In this document: in pieces, positions 9,545-18,483 of the stretch
Position numbering within the stretch: the stretch's first letter is position 1
How the letters are laid out: the number at the start of each line of letters is the position of its first letter
Assembly (NCBI RefSeq): GCF_038051985.1
Contig: NZ_CP150291.1
Location: 2,294,001-2,358,000, forward strand
Reading direction: 5' to 3'
Source of the DNA: Solibacillus sp. FSL H8-0523
Lineage (GTDB): Bacteria; Bacillota; Bacilli; Bacillales_A; Planococcaceae
DNA: 64,000 nt
Notes under the pieces: generated by a model
What the model saw: only the letters and a program-made list of their open reading frames with translations
Database searches by the model: none
What the model was told of the DNA's origin: nothing
Made by a program: the position numbers and the translations under genes

Positions 9545-10483
9545 TTATGCTGTTACATCGCGCTTCATAAAGTAACCGAATGTAATGGCTAAGAAAATCA
9601 CCGCGTAGACAATATTCACCACGACCGAAAAGCCTATTGTTAAGCCTTCAATCATTGGAGAGCTACCTGGTGCGTAGTACGATATATCATTCGCAAACCA
9701 AATATATTTCGCAAACTCATATTGCGATAAGAACATCGTCGCCGTTTGACCCATTAATAAAATGAATAATGACAAACTTACGGCTAATGTACTTGAACCA
9801 AATAACGAACCGATCATAAACGCAAAAATCGTTGTCATGACCATCGAAGCAAGCGAATAGCCAATCATTTCAAAATACGTGCTTTCCAGTGCTTGTTCAA
9901 TTACCTGTCCATTGACAACAGATAAGGTAATGGCGTTATCATTATTAAATAAAATGAAGCTCAGTAACGCTGAAAACGCACAAGCAATGACTAATAATAC
10001 AAGACCATATAAAATGGATGCGACTAGTTTTGATAATAAAATTTTCCAGCGCGCTACTGGACGTGTTAAGAGCATTTTGATTGTTCCTGTTCCAAATTCA
10101 TTTGAGACAATTCCTGCGGCAATCACCGTTGTAAAAATACTTACCATCATAATCGACATAGTTAATGTAAAATTATTGTTTTCACTGCGTGACATAGTCT
10201 GTTCTGACGGTAAATCATTGGCGATACGGTATTCTGTTTTTGCAATTTCATCGTTATAATACGCGGTATCGTCTGGCGTTTGTTCACCATAACTTGACCA
10301 TTCCTTCAAGTTCTTCAGGTGCTCTTCATTAGATTCAAGACGCTCCCCTGTTGTCGCAGATGGGTCATCAAAGTATTTATTTAAGCCCATCACTAACGAC
10401 AGTAAGGCGATTGTAATAATTAGCATAATCCATGCATTTTTTTGGGACCACATTTTGATCCATTCATTTTTAACGAATTGCAT
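9545..10483 (-). CDS. ABC-2 type transporter permease
   Basis: This 312-residue membrane protein has one N-terminal segment, a large extracellular loop of about 80 residues (40-115), and then five further hydrophobic segments. That is the layout of ABC-2 permeases of the bacitracin/NatB kind. The motif GTIKMLLTRPVARWKILLSK just after the second segment is typical of them. It is encoded with its ATPase: the start ATG at 10483 lies inside the end of the ATPase gene (14-bp overlap) behind GGAGGTG, so a GTG five codons further upstream is less likely. The pair probably exports a peptide, lipid or drug; the cargo is unknown. Confidence 0.9.
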   Translation of the reverse strand: MQFVKNEWIKMWSQKNAWIMLIITIALLSLVMGLNKYFDDPSATTGERLESNEEHLKNLKEWSSYGEQTPDDTAYYNDEIAKTEYRIANDLPSEQTMSRSENNNFTLTMSIMMVSIFTTVIAAGIVSNEFGTGTIKMLLTRPVARWKILLSKLVASILYGLVLLVIACAFSALLSFILFNNDNAITLSVVNGQVIEQALESTYFEMIGYSLASMVMTTIFAFMIGSLFGSSTLAVSLSLFILLMGQTATMFLSQYEFAKYIWFANDISYYAPGSSPMIEGLTIGFSVVVNIVYAVIFLAITFGYFMKRDVTA

Positions 10484-11375
10484 CAATCGCACCTCCACCC
10501 GTCATTTCAATAAATTGATCTTCTAAACGTACTTGAATTGGTTGGATGGCATAAAGATCAATGCTCGCTTCCACTAATTGACGCACAAAATCCGGTACTT
10601 CATCTTTTGTTAAATCGAGATTAAAGCCTCCATTGTGCTTCGTTAACTTGTCACCAAATAGCGCAAGTGCCTGCTCATGCTGACCAATTTCAATGTAATA
10701 CTGTGTTGCGGCTTGTTGCTCAAGCTCACGTAAATCAATGAGCTCTCCGTTTTGAATAACAGCGATGCGGTCTACCATTAACTCAATTTCTGATAATAAG
10801 TGACTTGATACAACAATTGCCACATTATCCTCTTTGGCAATTTTACGTAAATACATACGGAACTCACGGATACCTGCTGGATCTAAACCGTTTGTCGGTT
10901 CATCTAAAATTAAAAACTTCGGACGGTGTAGCATCGCCTGCGCTAAGCCTAGACGCTGACGCATACCAAGCGAGTACGTTTTCACCTTTTCATGAATCCG
11001 ATTTTCCAGACCAACTTGTGCCACAACCTCATCAATTCGTTGTTTTGTTACACCTTTATGCATACGAGCAAAATGCTGCAGGTTTTTGTAGCCTGACATG
11101 TATTTGTACATTTCCGGATTTTCGACAATTACCCCAACATGACTGATCGCCTGCTCATAGTCCTTCACCATCGAATGCCCATTAATGATTACTTCACCCT
11201 TAGAAGGATACATAAGCCCTGTCATCATACGGATTGTCGTCGTTTTCCCGGCACCGTTTGGCCCCAAAAAGCCGGTAATTTGCCCAGGATAAAACGATAA
11301 ATTCAAGTTTTTAATAATGTGCTTGCCTTTAATCGTTTTGTTCAAATTTTTAATCTCTACAATTGGATTTGTCAA
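10470..11375 (-). CDS. ABC transporter ATP-binding protein
   Basis: This 301-residue ATPase has Walker A GPNGAGKTT near residue 39, the Q-loop, the signature YSLGMRQRLGLAQ near 138, Walker B FLILDEPTNGLDP near 160 and the switch histidine in SSHLL near 193. The C-terminal 90 residues after the ATPase core resemble the tail found in BcrA/NatA-type export ATPases. It energises the overlapping permease (14-bp overlap). Resistance or self-protection export is common for this family, but no antibiotic gene or two-component system lies nearby. Confidence 0.93.
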   Translation of the reverse strand: MTNPIVEIKNLNKTIKGKHIIKNLNLSFYPGQITGFLGPNGAGKTTTIRMMTGLMYPSKGEVIINGHSMVKDYEQAISHVGVIVENPEMYKYMSGYKNLQHFARMHKGVTKQRIDEVVAQVGLENRIHEKVKTYSLGMRQRLGLAQAMLHRPKFLILDEPTNGLDPAGIREFRMYLRKIAKEDNVAIVVSSHLLSEIELMVDRIAVIQNGELIDLRELEQQAATQYYIEIGQHEQALALFGDKLTKHNGGFNLDLTKDEVPDFVRQLVEASIDLYAIQPIQVRLEDQFIEMTGGGAIDAIR

Positions 11376-11519
11376 TTAAGTGCACCTTCTCTCTTTTTCT
11401 AATCTAGTACTTATACGAGCGACATGCAAAAAAGTTCCAAAAAAGAAATAAAAAGTATGAATTAGTGATGACAAAACAAAAAAATATAATAACCTTTTCT
11501 AATAAATTTTTACTTGATT

Positions 11520-11608
11520 GATTGGTGGGCTACGGCAAGACAGCGCTAAAGCCACGTGATACGTGTCTTTATCACTGCCTTTATTGCCGTTTGCGAGGCC
11601 CACCAATC
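11520..11608. repeat. Long imperfect inverted repeat
   Basis: GATTGGTGGGC at 11520-11530 and GCCCACCAATC at 11598-11608 are perfect complements. Just inside them CGGCAA and TTGCCG also pair, across an internal loop. The apical part contains ACGTGATACGT. The structure could be a small RNA, a repeat-element hairpin or a REP-like sequence. Confidence 0.6.
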
Positions 11609-12032
11609 CAAAATATTACCCTCGTAATAAAGTGAAGTACGCAAAATTACGCCGCTTGCGCTATCGCGAGGCGGCAGATGGTGAAAAAGTTACTATTTCT
11701 ATATTGAATATGCTTAAATAAATGCTCTGCTGATTGAAAACTCATTTATTGAACGATTCTTTACTTATTAACGCTGATTATAAGTAGGACTGTTTTAAAA
11801 GGAACATGCTTTTTTCATCATTTATTTACAGAAGCTCACTTTATACTTAAGTAGAGTGGCACGAAGCGAAGGGTGAGCTACAAAAACATTTGCTTCAACG
11901 AAAAGAGTTGGACGGAGTGGAGGGGCCGACTTCTAGAGGAATAGTATTCCCAGTAGCGCAGCAGAACGTATTCAATTAAAAAAGCTTATTTTATTCTTTA
12001 TCTTGTCATCCCCAACTTATCGTAATGAACCA

Positions 12033-12066
12033 TAAAAAACCCCATCAGTACAAAAAACTGATGAGG
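12033..12066 (-). terminator. Terminator of the acetyltransferase gene
   Basis: CCCATCAGT and ACTGATGAGG pair, and the minus transcript ends in a run of U (complement of TAAAAAACC). Confidence 0.8.
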
Positions 12067-12074
12067 TACACAAA

Positions 12075-12626
12075 TTATTTATCTTCTCCGAGCCATTCAT
12101 CCTTCATTAAACCATACAGTGCATGATCGACATAATGATCATATAGCCACTCCGATTGACGAATCGTTCCTTCGAGTGTAAAACCTAAGCGCTCTGCAAT
12201 ATGGCGGCTCTTTTTGTTGTCGACCGCTGCACGGATTTCTACCTTTTGCATCTGGTATTCCTTAAAGGCTATATCGATGATGCCTTTAACCGCGCGTGTC
12301 ATAATGCCTTCACCTTGGAACTTTTCATCTAAAAAGTAACCAATTTCACATTTATTTAATGACTTATGAATCGTATTAATCCCCACTTTCCCAACAAATT
12401 GCCCCTTGTAGTAGATCGCCGTATCGAGTCCTTCTCGCTTGGCAAAACGCTCTAAATTGTACGTAATAAATGAACGTGAATCTTCTACTGTTTTTGTGTT
12501 ATCCACCCAGCCAAGCCACTGACGTAAATAGTCACGTGAACGATCCACAAACGCAAAAATTTCCTCCGCGTCTTGCTGGGTCACTAATTTTAATTGAATT
12601 TCATTATCCACTTCATAATAAAACAT
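12075..12626 (-). CDS. GNAT N-acetyltransferase, RimL-like
   Basis: The 183-residue protein is a RimL/YdaF-type GNAT. It starts with the usual IQLKLVTQQDAEEIFAFV and has the acetyl-CoA loop region GYFLDEKFQGEGIMTRAV near residue 95. KSRHIAERLGFTLEGTIRQSEW near the C-terminus is diagnostic of the ribosomal-protein alanine/serine acetyltransferase group. Members acetylate protein N-termini or small amines; the target here is unknown. The gene stands alone and ends at a strong terminator. Confidence 0.88.
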   Translation of the reverse strand: MFYYEVDNEIQLKLVTQQDAEEIFAFVDRSRDYLRQWLGWVDNTKTVEDSRSFITYNLERFAKREGLDTAIYYKGQFVGKVGINTIHKSLNKCEIGYFLDEKFQGEGIMTRAVKGIIDIAFKEYQMQKVEIRAAVDNKKSRHIAERLGFTLEGTIRQSEWLYDHYVDHALYGLMKDEWLGEDK

Positions 12627-12839
12627 ACCTATTCTCCCCTAATCTAAAACAGAAAATTTCTTTATTATTTTTTCTAATCATATAGAGCGATTGCTGTTTA
12701 TGCAACAGAAAACATGATTCTTTTCCCACTTATATGTGTAAGTGCCAATGAAAAAGAGATATGAATTCTGTTTATTAAAGTAAAATTCACAATATTCCAA
12801 CTCAATAGTTTGTTAAAATAACAGTAAGAGGTGACAGCA

Positions 12840-14111
12840 ATGGATACACAAGCACAACAATGGGGTCAATTCATTAAATACACACGCCAGCAGCAAAAAC
12901 TTAAGCAAGACGATGTGGCATTCGGCATTTGTACGCCGTCTTATTTAAGTCGCATTGAAAACGGGCTTGTCATGGCGGAATATGCGTTATACGAGCTGTT
13001 ATTTGAGCGACTTGGTATCAATTTAGCCGAAACGATGCAGAGCGAAAAAGACAGCTTACAACATTACGAATTTATCTACGAAAAGCTGTTATCAAACGAA
13101 GCGCTTTCAGATGATGAGATCAAAGTCGTCAAAACGCACAAGGAATCGTTTCAACTTTTCGAGCACCAACTTATTGCCAAGCTGATATATAGCCGTTATT
13201 TACTTTCAATTAAAGCAGACCAACAGGCGCGTACGTTGTTAAATGAAGTAGCGCCGTTCATTTCCTATAAAAATGACCGCAAAACGACACTTTATCTGGC
13301 GATTACTGCCTTTGCGCATTTATCCTTTTTAGAATTTGAGCAACTTGCAGCACGTGAGGATGATTCATTTAATGCTCAACTCATGGTGCAAGCAAGTGCG
13401 TTTGAGCAGGCCAACTATCATTATCATCTTGCCTTCGCGTATCATCGTAGCTATCAAATGCAAAAGGCGCTTGTTCATATTGAAAAGGCAGCGCTTCACA
13501 TACAACATTTGTATAAGCCATTATTTCAGCTAAAGCTCTATTCCATGAAGGGCGTGATTTTCAATGATTTACATCGCTTTCACGAAGCCCTACGTGAATA
13601 TGAGGCCGGCTTAAATTTACTCGACCAGGTGGCGTCGATTCAAACGCCTTTCCAGTACAGTTCACTTCATAATAATATCGCCTATTGTTATGAGTGTCAG
13701 AAAGATTTCAAACAGGCGTGTCACCATTATGCGCTCGCACAGCACTATGAAGAGGATTTGCACGCGGTCATAAACTGGATGCGGGCAACCTATCAATTGG
13801 ACGATTTCTCGCAGCTTCAAACACTACTTGAAACATACGAGGCATCTCATTTTTCAGTACCGCATCATGTGTACCAGCGTGCCCTACTTTCCTATGCATG
13901 CGAAGATGCGCATACGATTGCCGGCTTAAAGCAATTAGAGGAACGGGCATTTCCTCATTTTGACCAGCAGCACTACTACGCATTGACGTTGTTTTATGCG
14001 CCATTATGGGCACGGTTTTACGAAAAATTACACGCCTATAAACAAGCGAGTCATTGCTACCAATTAGCTTTACACGCAAGTGAAAAAATACGCGCACGCA
14101 TGAGCAGTTAG
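12840..14111 (+). CDS. XRE-type regulator with TPR domain
   Basis: The 423-residue protein begins with a helix-turn-helix of the XRE/Cro type (residues about 8-65; QWGQFIKYTRQQQKLKQDDV, then PSYLSRIENG). The remaining 350 residues are helical repeats that read as tetratricopeptide units (YHLAFAYHRSYQMQKALVHI, LREYEAGLNLL, ACHHYALAQHY). This architecture is that of the RNPP/Rgg-like peptide-sensing regulators, but no signal-peptide gene was found next to it. ATG 12840 is chosen over GTG 12831 because AGAGGTG fits it better. The MFS exporter gene begins 10 bp downstream, so the regulator probably controls or accompanies it. Confidence 0.85.
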   Translation: MDTQAQQWGQFIKYTRQQQKLKQDDVAFGICTPSYLSRIENGLVMAEYALYELLFERLGINLAETMQSEKDSLQHYEFIYEKLLSNEALSDDEIKVVKTHKESFQLFEHQLIAKLIYSRYLLSIKADQQARTLLNEVAPFISYKNDRKTTLYLAITAFAHLSFLEFEQLAAREDDSFNAQLMVQASAFEQANYHYHLAFAYHRSYQMQKALVHIEKAALHIQHLYKPLFQLKLYSMKGVIFNDLHRFHEALREYEAGLNLLDQVASIQTPFQYSSLHNNIAYCYECQKDFKQACHHYALAQHYEEDLHAVINWMRATYQLDDFSQLQTLLETYEASHFSVPHHVYQRALLSYACEDAHTIAGLKQLEERAFPHFDQQHYYALTLFYAPLWARFYEKLHAYKQASHCYQLALHASEKIRARMSS

Positions 14112-14121
14112 AGGTGAGTCG

Positions 14122-15327
14122 ATGCGATTAAAAAAGGAATATTTTATTTTATGGATTGGCCAAGGGGTTTCAAGACTTGGTAGCTGGATTTATTTAATTG
14201 CCCTAAATTTAACTGTTTGGCATTTAACCGAGTCCCCTGCTATGGTCGCGATGCTTTATATGATTGGGCCGATCGCACGAACGTTTTCAAGCTTTTTTGT
14301 AGGCTCCATTGTGGACCGCACAAATAAACGTACCATCCTTATTTTAAGCGATGTGTTCCGTGCGGTAATTGTTTGTCTGATGCCTTTTGCGTCATCGGTT
14401 TGGTTGATTTTCGGATTCGTTTTTTTAACCAATATCGCCGCTAGTTTTACCCAACCTAGCAGTATGTTTATGATTACAAAACTCGTTGCAGAAAACGACC
14501 GTCAACGCTTTAATGCGATCAATAGTATTTTGAGCTCCGGTAGCTTTATGATTGGTCCCGCGTTAGGCGGTGTTATCATCGCCATGAGTAATACTTCCGT
14601 TGCCATGTGGATCAATAGCGGTGCCCTGCTGTTTAGCGCCTTTATGATGTCTTTACTACCAACGATTACACAGCAGCTAAACGATCAGCGAAAAATGATT
14701 ACACCTGCCATGATACGTCAGGATTTTCAAATTGTTTGGCGAACAATGCGCAAACAACGTGAAATTTTAACATTCTTTATTTTATATAGTAGTGTACTGA
14801 TGATTGCCCATGCACTGGATTCACAGGAAATGTCGTTTTTAAAGGATTTTCATGAAGTTTCTGATGCCTCGTACGGTGTGATTGTTGGGGTGACGGGTAT
14901 CGGTGCGATTGTTGGTGGGGTTTTGGCCGCAAGCTTCGTGCATAAACTTTCGTTACGGGCCTATATTGGTGCCGGCTTATCCTTGACGCTTGTTTGTTAT
15001 ACCATTTTCTATGCTTCACCTAGCCTACCACTGGCAATTGTGGCCTTTATTTTACTTGGCTTATTTATGTCCTTTAGCAACACCGGTTATACGACGGTTT
15101 ACCAAAAATCCGTTCCCCCAGAAATTATGGGGCGCTTTACAAGTTCACTCGGTCTTTTTGAAAGTATATTACAGATCTCTTTGACACTCGTTATCGGGCT
15201 TTGTGCACAGTGGTTCACCATTCAGCTTGCCACAACGCTTTTCGCGCTTCTTGCACTTTGTCTAGCAGTTGTCCTCTACCGCTATCTCGCGCAAAATAAA
15301 ATCATTACGGAAGGAAGAGGCTCATGA
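14122..15327 (+). CDS. MFS exporter (MFS_3/EntS-MefA type)
   Basis: This 401-residue protein has about twelve hydrophobic segments. The N-terminus YFILWIGQGVSRLGSWIYLIA and the loop FVGSIVDRTNKRTILILSD (near residue 60) are typical of the group that exports siderophores or macrolides. Its ribosome binding site GAGGTGAG lies in the 10-bp gap after the TPR regulator, so both are in one operon. Its stop overlaps the start of the next small gene (ATGA). The substrate is unknown. Confidence 0.9.
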   Translation: MRLKKEYFILWIGQGVSRLGSWIYLIALNLTVWHLTESPAMVAMLYMIGPIARTFSSFFVGSIVDRTNKRTILILSDVFRAVIVCLMPFASSVWLIFGFVFLTNIAASFTQPSSMFMITKLVAENDRQRFNAINSILSSGSFMIGPALGGVIIAMSNTSVAMWINSGALLFSAFMMSLLPTITQQLNDQRKMITPAMIRQDFQIVWRTMRKQREILTFFILYSSVLMIAHALDSQEMSFLKDFHEVSDASYGVIVGVTGIGAIVGGVLAASFVHKLSLRAYIGAGLSLTLVCYTIFYASPSLPLAIVAFILLGLFMSFSNTGYTTVYQKSVPPEIMGRFTSSLGLFESILQISLTLVIGLCAQWFTIQLATTLFALLALCLAVVLYRYLAQNKIITEGRGS

Positions 15328-15497
15328 TACGTTATGAAACGGTTTGCTATTGCTGCAAAAAGCCATTTTATGTAGAGGAAGGGTCAAACAAGTACCGGTT
15401 ATTTAAGCAAAATATGCGCGGCAAGCATTCGTGCGAGTCTTGTGATGCAAAGGTATACCAAGAAGCCCGCGCGAATTTATTTAGTAAGTTGAAATAA
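15324..15497 (+). CDS. Small CxxC/CxxC zinc-ribbon-like protein
   Basis: This 57-residue frame begins at an ATG that overlaps the MFS stop codon (ATGA) and is preceded by GGAAGAGG. It contains CYCC near residue 8 and CESC near residue 37, a four-cysteine arrangement that probably binds zinc. It is basic and rich in aromatic residues. It resembles the short YlaI/DUF2197 kind of protein, but the match is only by pattern. The tight overlap shows that it is the third gene of the regulator-exporter operon. Confidence 0.65.
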   Translation: MIRYETVCYCCKKPFYVEEGSNKYRLFKQNMRGKHSCESCDAKVYQEARANLFSKLK

Positions 15498-15764
15498 CTC
15501 TCACTTTAAATTGTTTATACCACTGTAAATGGGGTAATGAAATGAACTTTATAGCTTTCCTATTTTAGTTAAACTCTTTTTTAAAAACAACATCGATTAC
15601 ACATATGTATTGGGGCATTTCTTCTACAGCGTTGATATTGATGTAAATTTAATTTTCATTTAATTGTTTAATATTCATGATGTCCTCCATTCATATGAAT
15701 TTTGTGTCATTCTATATTATATAAATTATGGTGGAAAAAACATTATATAGATAAAACCGCCAAC

Positions 15765-15800
15765 AAAAAGAGTAGCAGCATGTAGTTGCTACTCTTTTTT
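15765..15800. terminator. Bidirectional terminator
   Basis: AAAAAGAGTAGCA and TGCTACTCTTTTT form a perfect 13-bp stem, usable in both directions between the small CxxC gene and the convergent secreted-protein gene. The rest of the 304-bp gap shows no gene. Confidence 0.85.
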
Positions 15801-15801
15801 C

Positions 15802-16338
15802 TTATTCCATTGAATCAATAATTTTTACAATACCTTCTATAGTAATTTTATTAAAACTTATCTTATCAATGAAAAAGGCGTATTCAATTCCTTTTTTATT
15901 GATAATAAATGTGTCAAAATTTTTATTATTTTTATAATGTATAATTTCAATGCCATCACTTGATTTAATTTTTTCAGTAACAACTGGAGATTTCTCACGT
16001 TCTTTTTCTGTAGATGCTTTTAAAACTGATATTTTATAACGAACATTACCTGAATTTTCATCTAAATATGTTATTTCCAATCGGGAAAATTCTTTATTGC
16101 TTTCAAATTTCCCTAACATATGAGTAAAAATAATTGGAGGTAAACGAGTTGGTAATTCTATATTTTCTCCAAAAAAATTTTCTGCCTTTTTCATAGCTTC
16201 ACTAATTTCAGTAAAGCCATTATTTAAATAAAGCTTATTAACGTCATACCATCCTTCTGATTTAATACTTTCTGAATTAACATTAGGAACATTTCCAATC
16301 AATAAAAAAAACAAAAGTAACAAGTATTTTTTTTTCAT
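15802..16338 (-). CDS. Secreted protein of unknown function (DUF4367-like)
   Basis: The 178-residue protein has a signal peptide (MKKKYLLLLFFLLIGNVPNVNS) with likely cleavage near residue 22, and no lipobox. The mature part has the pattern of DUF4367/outer-domain proteins of Bacillales (LPTRLPPIIFTHMLG near residue 62, a strand-rich middle and GIEYAFFIDK near the end). That link is tentative. The coding sequence is markedly more AT-rich than the neighbouring genes, which suggests recent acquisition or weak selection. It stands alone. Confidence 0.7.
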   Translation of the reverse strand: MKKKYLLLLFFLLIGNVPNVNSESIKSEGWYDVNKLYLNNGFTEISEAMKKAENFFGENIELPTRLPPIIFTHMLGKFESNKEFSRLEITYLDENSGNVRYKISVLKASTEKEREKSPVVTEKIKSSDGIEIIHYKNNKNFDTFIINKKGIEYAFFIDKISFNKITIEGIVKIIDSME

Positions 16339-16455
16339 TTAACATCCTCCATTTTAAATTTATTAATTATTTTCCCCAAAAAAATAGGATTTATAAATTT
16401 AAAATAGAACCAAATCCAAACAAAATAATATCAATCTAAAAATTTTATAGTGTAG

Positions 16456-16496
16456 CAAAAAAAGCTCTAAACCCTATTTTAACGGTATTTAGAGCT
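16456..16496 (-). terminator. Terminator of the five-gene operon
   Basis: AGCTCTAAA and TTTAGAGCT pair around a 16-base loop, followed on the minus transcript by seven U. It lies some 90 bp after the epimerase stop. Confidence 0.75.
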
Positions 16497-16585
16497 TGTT
16501 TGCTATTATATTTTTTAGACAGATTATTCTACAAAACTAGTTCTCAAGTAGTTGAGCATCACTTACAAGAAACACCTTTACTGTA

Positions 16586-17551
16586 TCAGTTCATTTGTAA
16601 ATCCATCTGCTTCCAGCGGCTACGCATATAATACTCAAACACTTCGAGTGATGTCTTTTCAGGAATAAAGCCGAACGCTTCCTTTAACTTTTCATTGCTT
16701 AACACCGGGCGATAGCGTAAAAAATCGACCTGTTCCTCGCCATACTGTGTTAAGTTCAGTCGTTTTAACACAAATAATGCTTTCGACACGACGGGTGCTG
16801 GAATTTTAATGACACGTTTATTGAGTAATATCCCGAGCTCCTGCACCGTTAACGCCCCATCACCAGCCAAGTTGTAAATCCCCGTCTTTTCGCTATCAAT
16901 CGCACTTGCAAAGCAACGCACCACATCCTGATCCCAAATGAACACAAATGGACTATCTGAACCCGCAATCCCAATCAAATACTTCTGCTCGAATAAGTTC
17001 GTAATTTGATTTTTTACTTGATCGCCTAATATCGTACCAATTCGGAAAATCGTTTGCTCGAGCTGTGGAAACTGGATACGAAAATCTTCTAGAATTTCCT
17101 CTACTAAACGTTTGTGATACGAATAGGCAAACGCTTTATTTCCTCTGATTGGATCTGTTTCCTTCAGCCATGGTGCATTATCATGGTAATAGCCATACGC
17201 CGCACCACTTGATGAAACAATGATTCGCTTCACATCCGCGCTAATACATGCCTGCAAAATGTTTTTTGTGCCAAGGACATCAACCGAATACTCAAATTCA
17301 CGATTGCTCTTTTTTCCTGGTGTCACAATGGACGCTAAATGCACAACGGTTTGCACGTGATAATCTTTAAAAATTTGCACGGCTTCATTTGAACGAACAT
17401 CCAGCTTCACATAGCTTAAATTTTCGTGCGCTTCAAATGGTGATTCGTCTCGTATATCAGCTGCAATAATCCGGTGTGCGGTTGTTTTCAGCAAATTGGC
17501 CACAAGCTGGCGCCCTAAATAACCCGCCGCCCCAGTAATTAACACATTCAT
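16586..17551 (-). CDS. NAD-dependent epimerase/dehydratase (extended SDR)
   Basis: This 321-residue extended SDR has the cofactor motif LITGAAGYLGRQL at residues 4-16, DVRSN and VVHLAS nearby, the catalytic region SSSGAAYGYY with SYHKRLVEE (the YxxxK pair, near residue 143), and the C-terminal substrate domain. Members act on nucleotide sugars or on hydroxy-carbonyl compounds. Its start overlaps the transporter gene by 4 bp (ATGA). It is the last gene of a five-gene operon with a TPP enzyme and an alcohol dehydrogenase, so a catabolic redox role is more likely than cell-wall sugar synthesis. Confidence 0.88.
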   Translation of the reverse strand: MNVLITGAAGYLGRQLVANLLKTTAHRIIAADIRDESPFEAHENLSYVKLDVRSNEAVQIFKDYHVQTVVHLASIVTPGKKSNREFEYSVDVLGTKNILQACISADVKRIIVSSSGAAYGYYHDNAPWLKETDPIRGNKAFAYSYHKRLVEEILEDFRIQFPQLEQTIFRIGTILGDQVKNQITNLFEQKYLIGIAGSDSPFVFIWDQDVVRCFASAIDSEKTGIYNLAGDGALTVQELGILLNKRVIKIPAPVVSKALFVLKRLNLTQYGEEQVDFLRYRPVLSNEKLKEAFGFIPEKTSLEVFEYYMRSRWKQMDLQMN

Positions 17552-18480
17552 ACACGTACCTCCTGCACAACAGGTACTTCCTCATCACTTGGCTGTCTTC
17601 GGGACCAAAACAGCGCGATTGTCAGCCCTGAAACGATATGCCAAATTCCCCAAAATGCTGCCACAAGCGCCATGCCACCAAGGCCACCAAAGAAGTTAAA
17701 AATCAACACTAAGCCAAGACCTGAGTTTTGAATCCCCACTTCAATCGCAATCGCACGACGATCACGGGCCTTCACACGTAAAGAACGCGCCGCAAAGTAA
17801 CCAATCCCAATCGCCAGTGCATTTTGAAGCATAACAACAAGCACGACCGCGCCAACATGTGTCATAAACGCATCCCAGTTATTCGCAACCATAACAATAA
17901 CGAATAGGACAAACACGACAATGGATAACTTCATCATAATTTGATTAAAGCGAGCGGCAAACTTCGGCATTTTGTAGCGAATATACATCCCTAGTATTAG
18001 CGGTAAGCCCAGCATGAAGAAAATCGTTGTAAACATATCCGTCACACTAATGCTAAAAGATTGAATGATTTCTTTCGTCGGACCATACTGCGATGCCCAA
18101 AATACGGTGTTGAGCGGTGTCATGACAATCGCCAGTACCGTTGAAATGGCTGACATACTAATCGATAACGGCGTATTGCCCTTTGCTAAATGGGTTAAAA
18201 AGTTCGATAAATTCCCACCAGGACAAGCCGCGACTAAAAATAATCCTAACGCAATACTCGGTGCCGGCTGAACAATCGTCACAATGACAAAGGTAATAGC
18301 CGGTAGTAATAAAAACTGACACGCGAGGCCAATGAGTACCGGCTTTGGTGAACGCAGGGAACGTTTGAAATCACCAATTTGTAAATCAAGCGCCACCCCA
18401 AACATAATAAACCCAATGACAATGTTCATGACAAGTAAAGCGGATTCACTAAAGTTAACTTGGATTTGATCAATTCCCAT
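17548..18480 (-). CDS. Bile acid:sodium symporter family (BASS) transporter
   Basis: The 310-residue protein has about ten hydrophobic segments and the BASS signatures: FMFGVALDLQIGDFKRSLRS near residue 25, AACPGGNLSNFLTHLAKGN near 85 and AIEVGIQNSGLGLVLIFNFF near 245. These include the two Na+-site crossover regions. Despite the name, bacterial members carry many organic acids such as pantoate and keto acids. It sits between the TPP enzyme (3-bp gap) and the epimerase (4-bp overlap), so it probably brings in the operon's substrate. Confidence 0.92.
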   Translation of the reverse strand: MGIDQIQVNFSESALLVMNIVIGFIMFGVALDLQIGDFKRSLRSPKPVLIGLACQFLLLPAITFVIVTIVQPAPSIALGLFLVAACPGGNLSNFLTHLAKGNTPLSISMSAISTVLAIVMTPLNTVFWASQYGPTKEIIQSFSISVTDMFTTIFFMLGLPLILGMYIRYKMPKFAARFNQIMMKLSIVVFVLFVIVMVANNWDAFMTHVGAVVLVVMLQNALAIGIGYFAARSLRVKARDRRAIAIEVGIQNSGLGLVLIFNFFGGLGGMALVAAFWGIWHIVSGLTIALFWSRRQPSDEEVPVVQEVRV

Positions 18481-18483
18481 CGG

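Larger units (their letters stand above)
11376..12074. other. 699-bp intergenic region with no evident gene
   Basis: No open frame with a ribosome binding site is seen. It holds a long inverted repeat (11520-11608), a GC-richer stretch at 11650-11690 (CGCCGCTTGCGCTATCGCGA), and a stretch at 11855-11970 whose wording (GGACGGAGTGGAGGGGCCGA and neighbours) reminds me of degenerate repeated intergenic sequences of Bacillaceae. The terminator of the acetyltransferase gene lies at its right end. Confidence 0.5.

Noticed and set aside
2582-18480. A steroid or bile-acid degradation cluster (KstD-like flavoprotein, SDR, bile acid symporter)
   Set aside because: The three genes are far apart, in separate transcription units, and BASS, SDR and KstD-like families have many other substrates.
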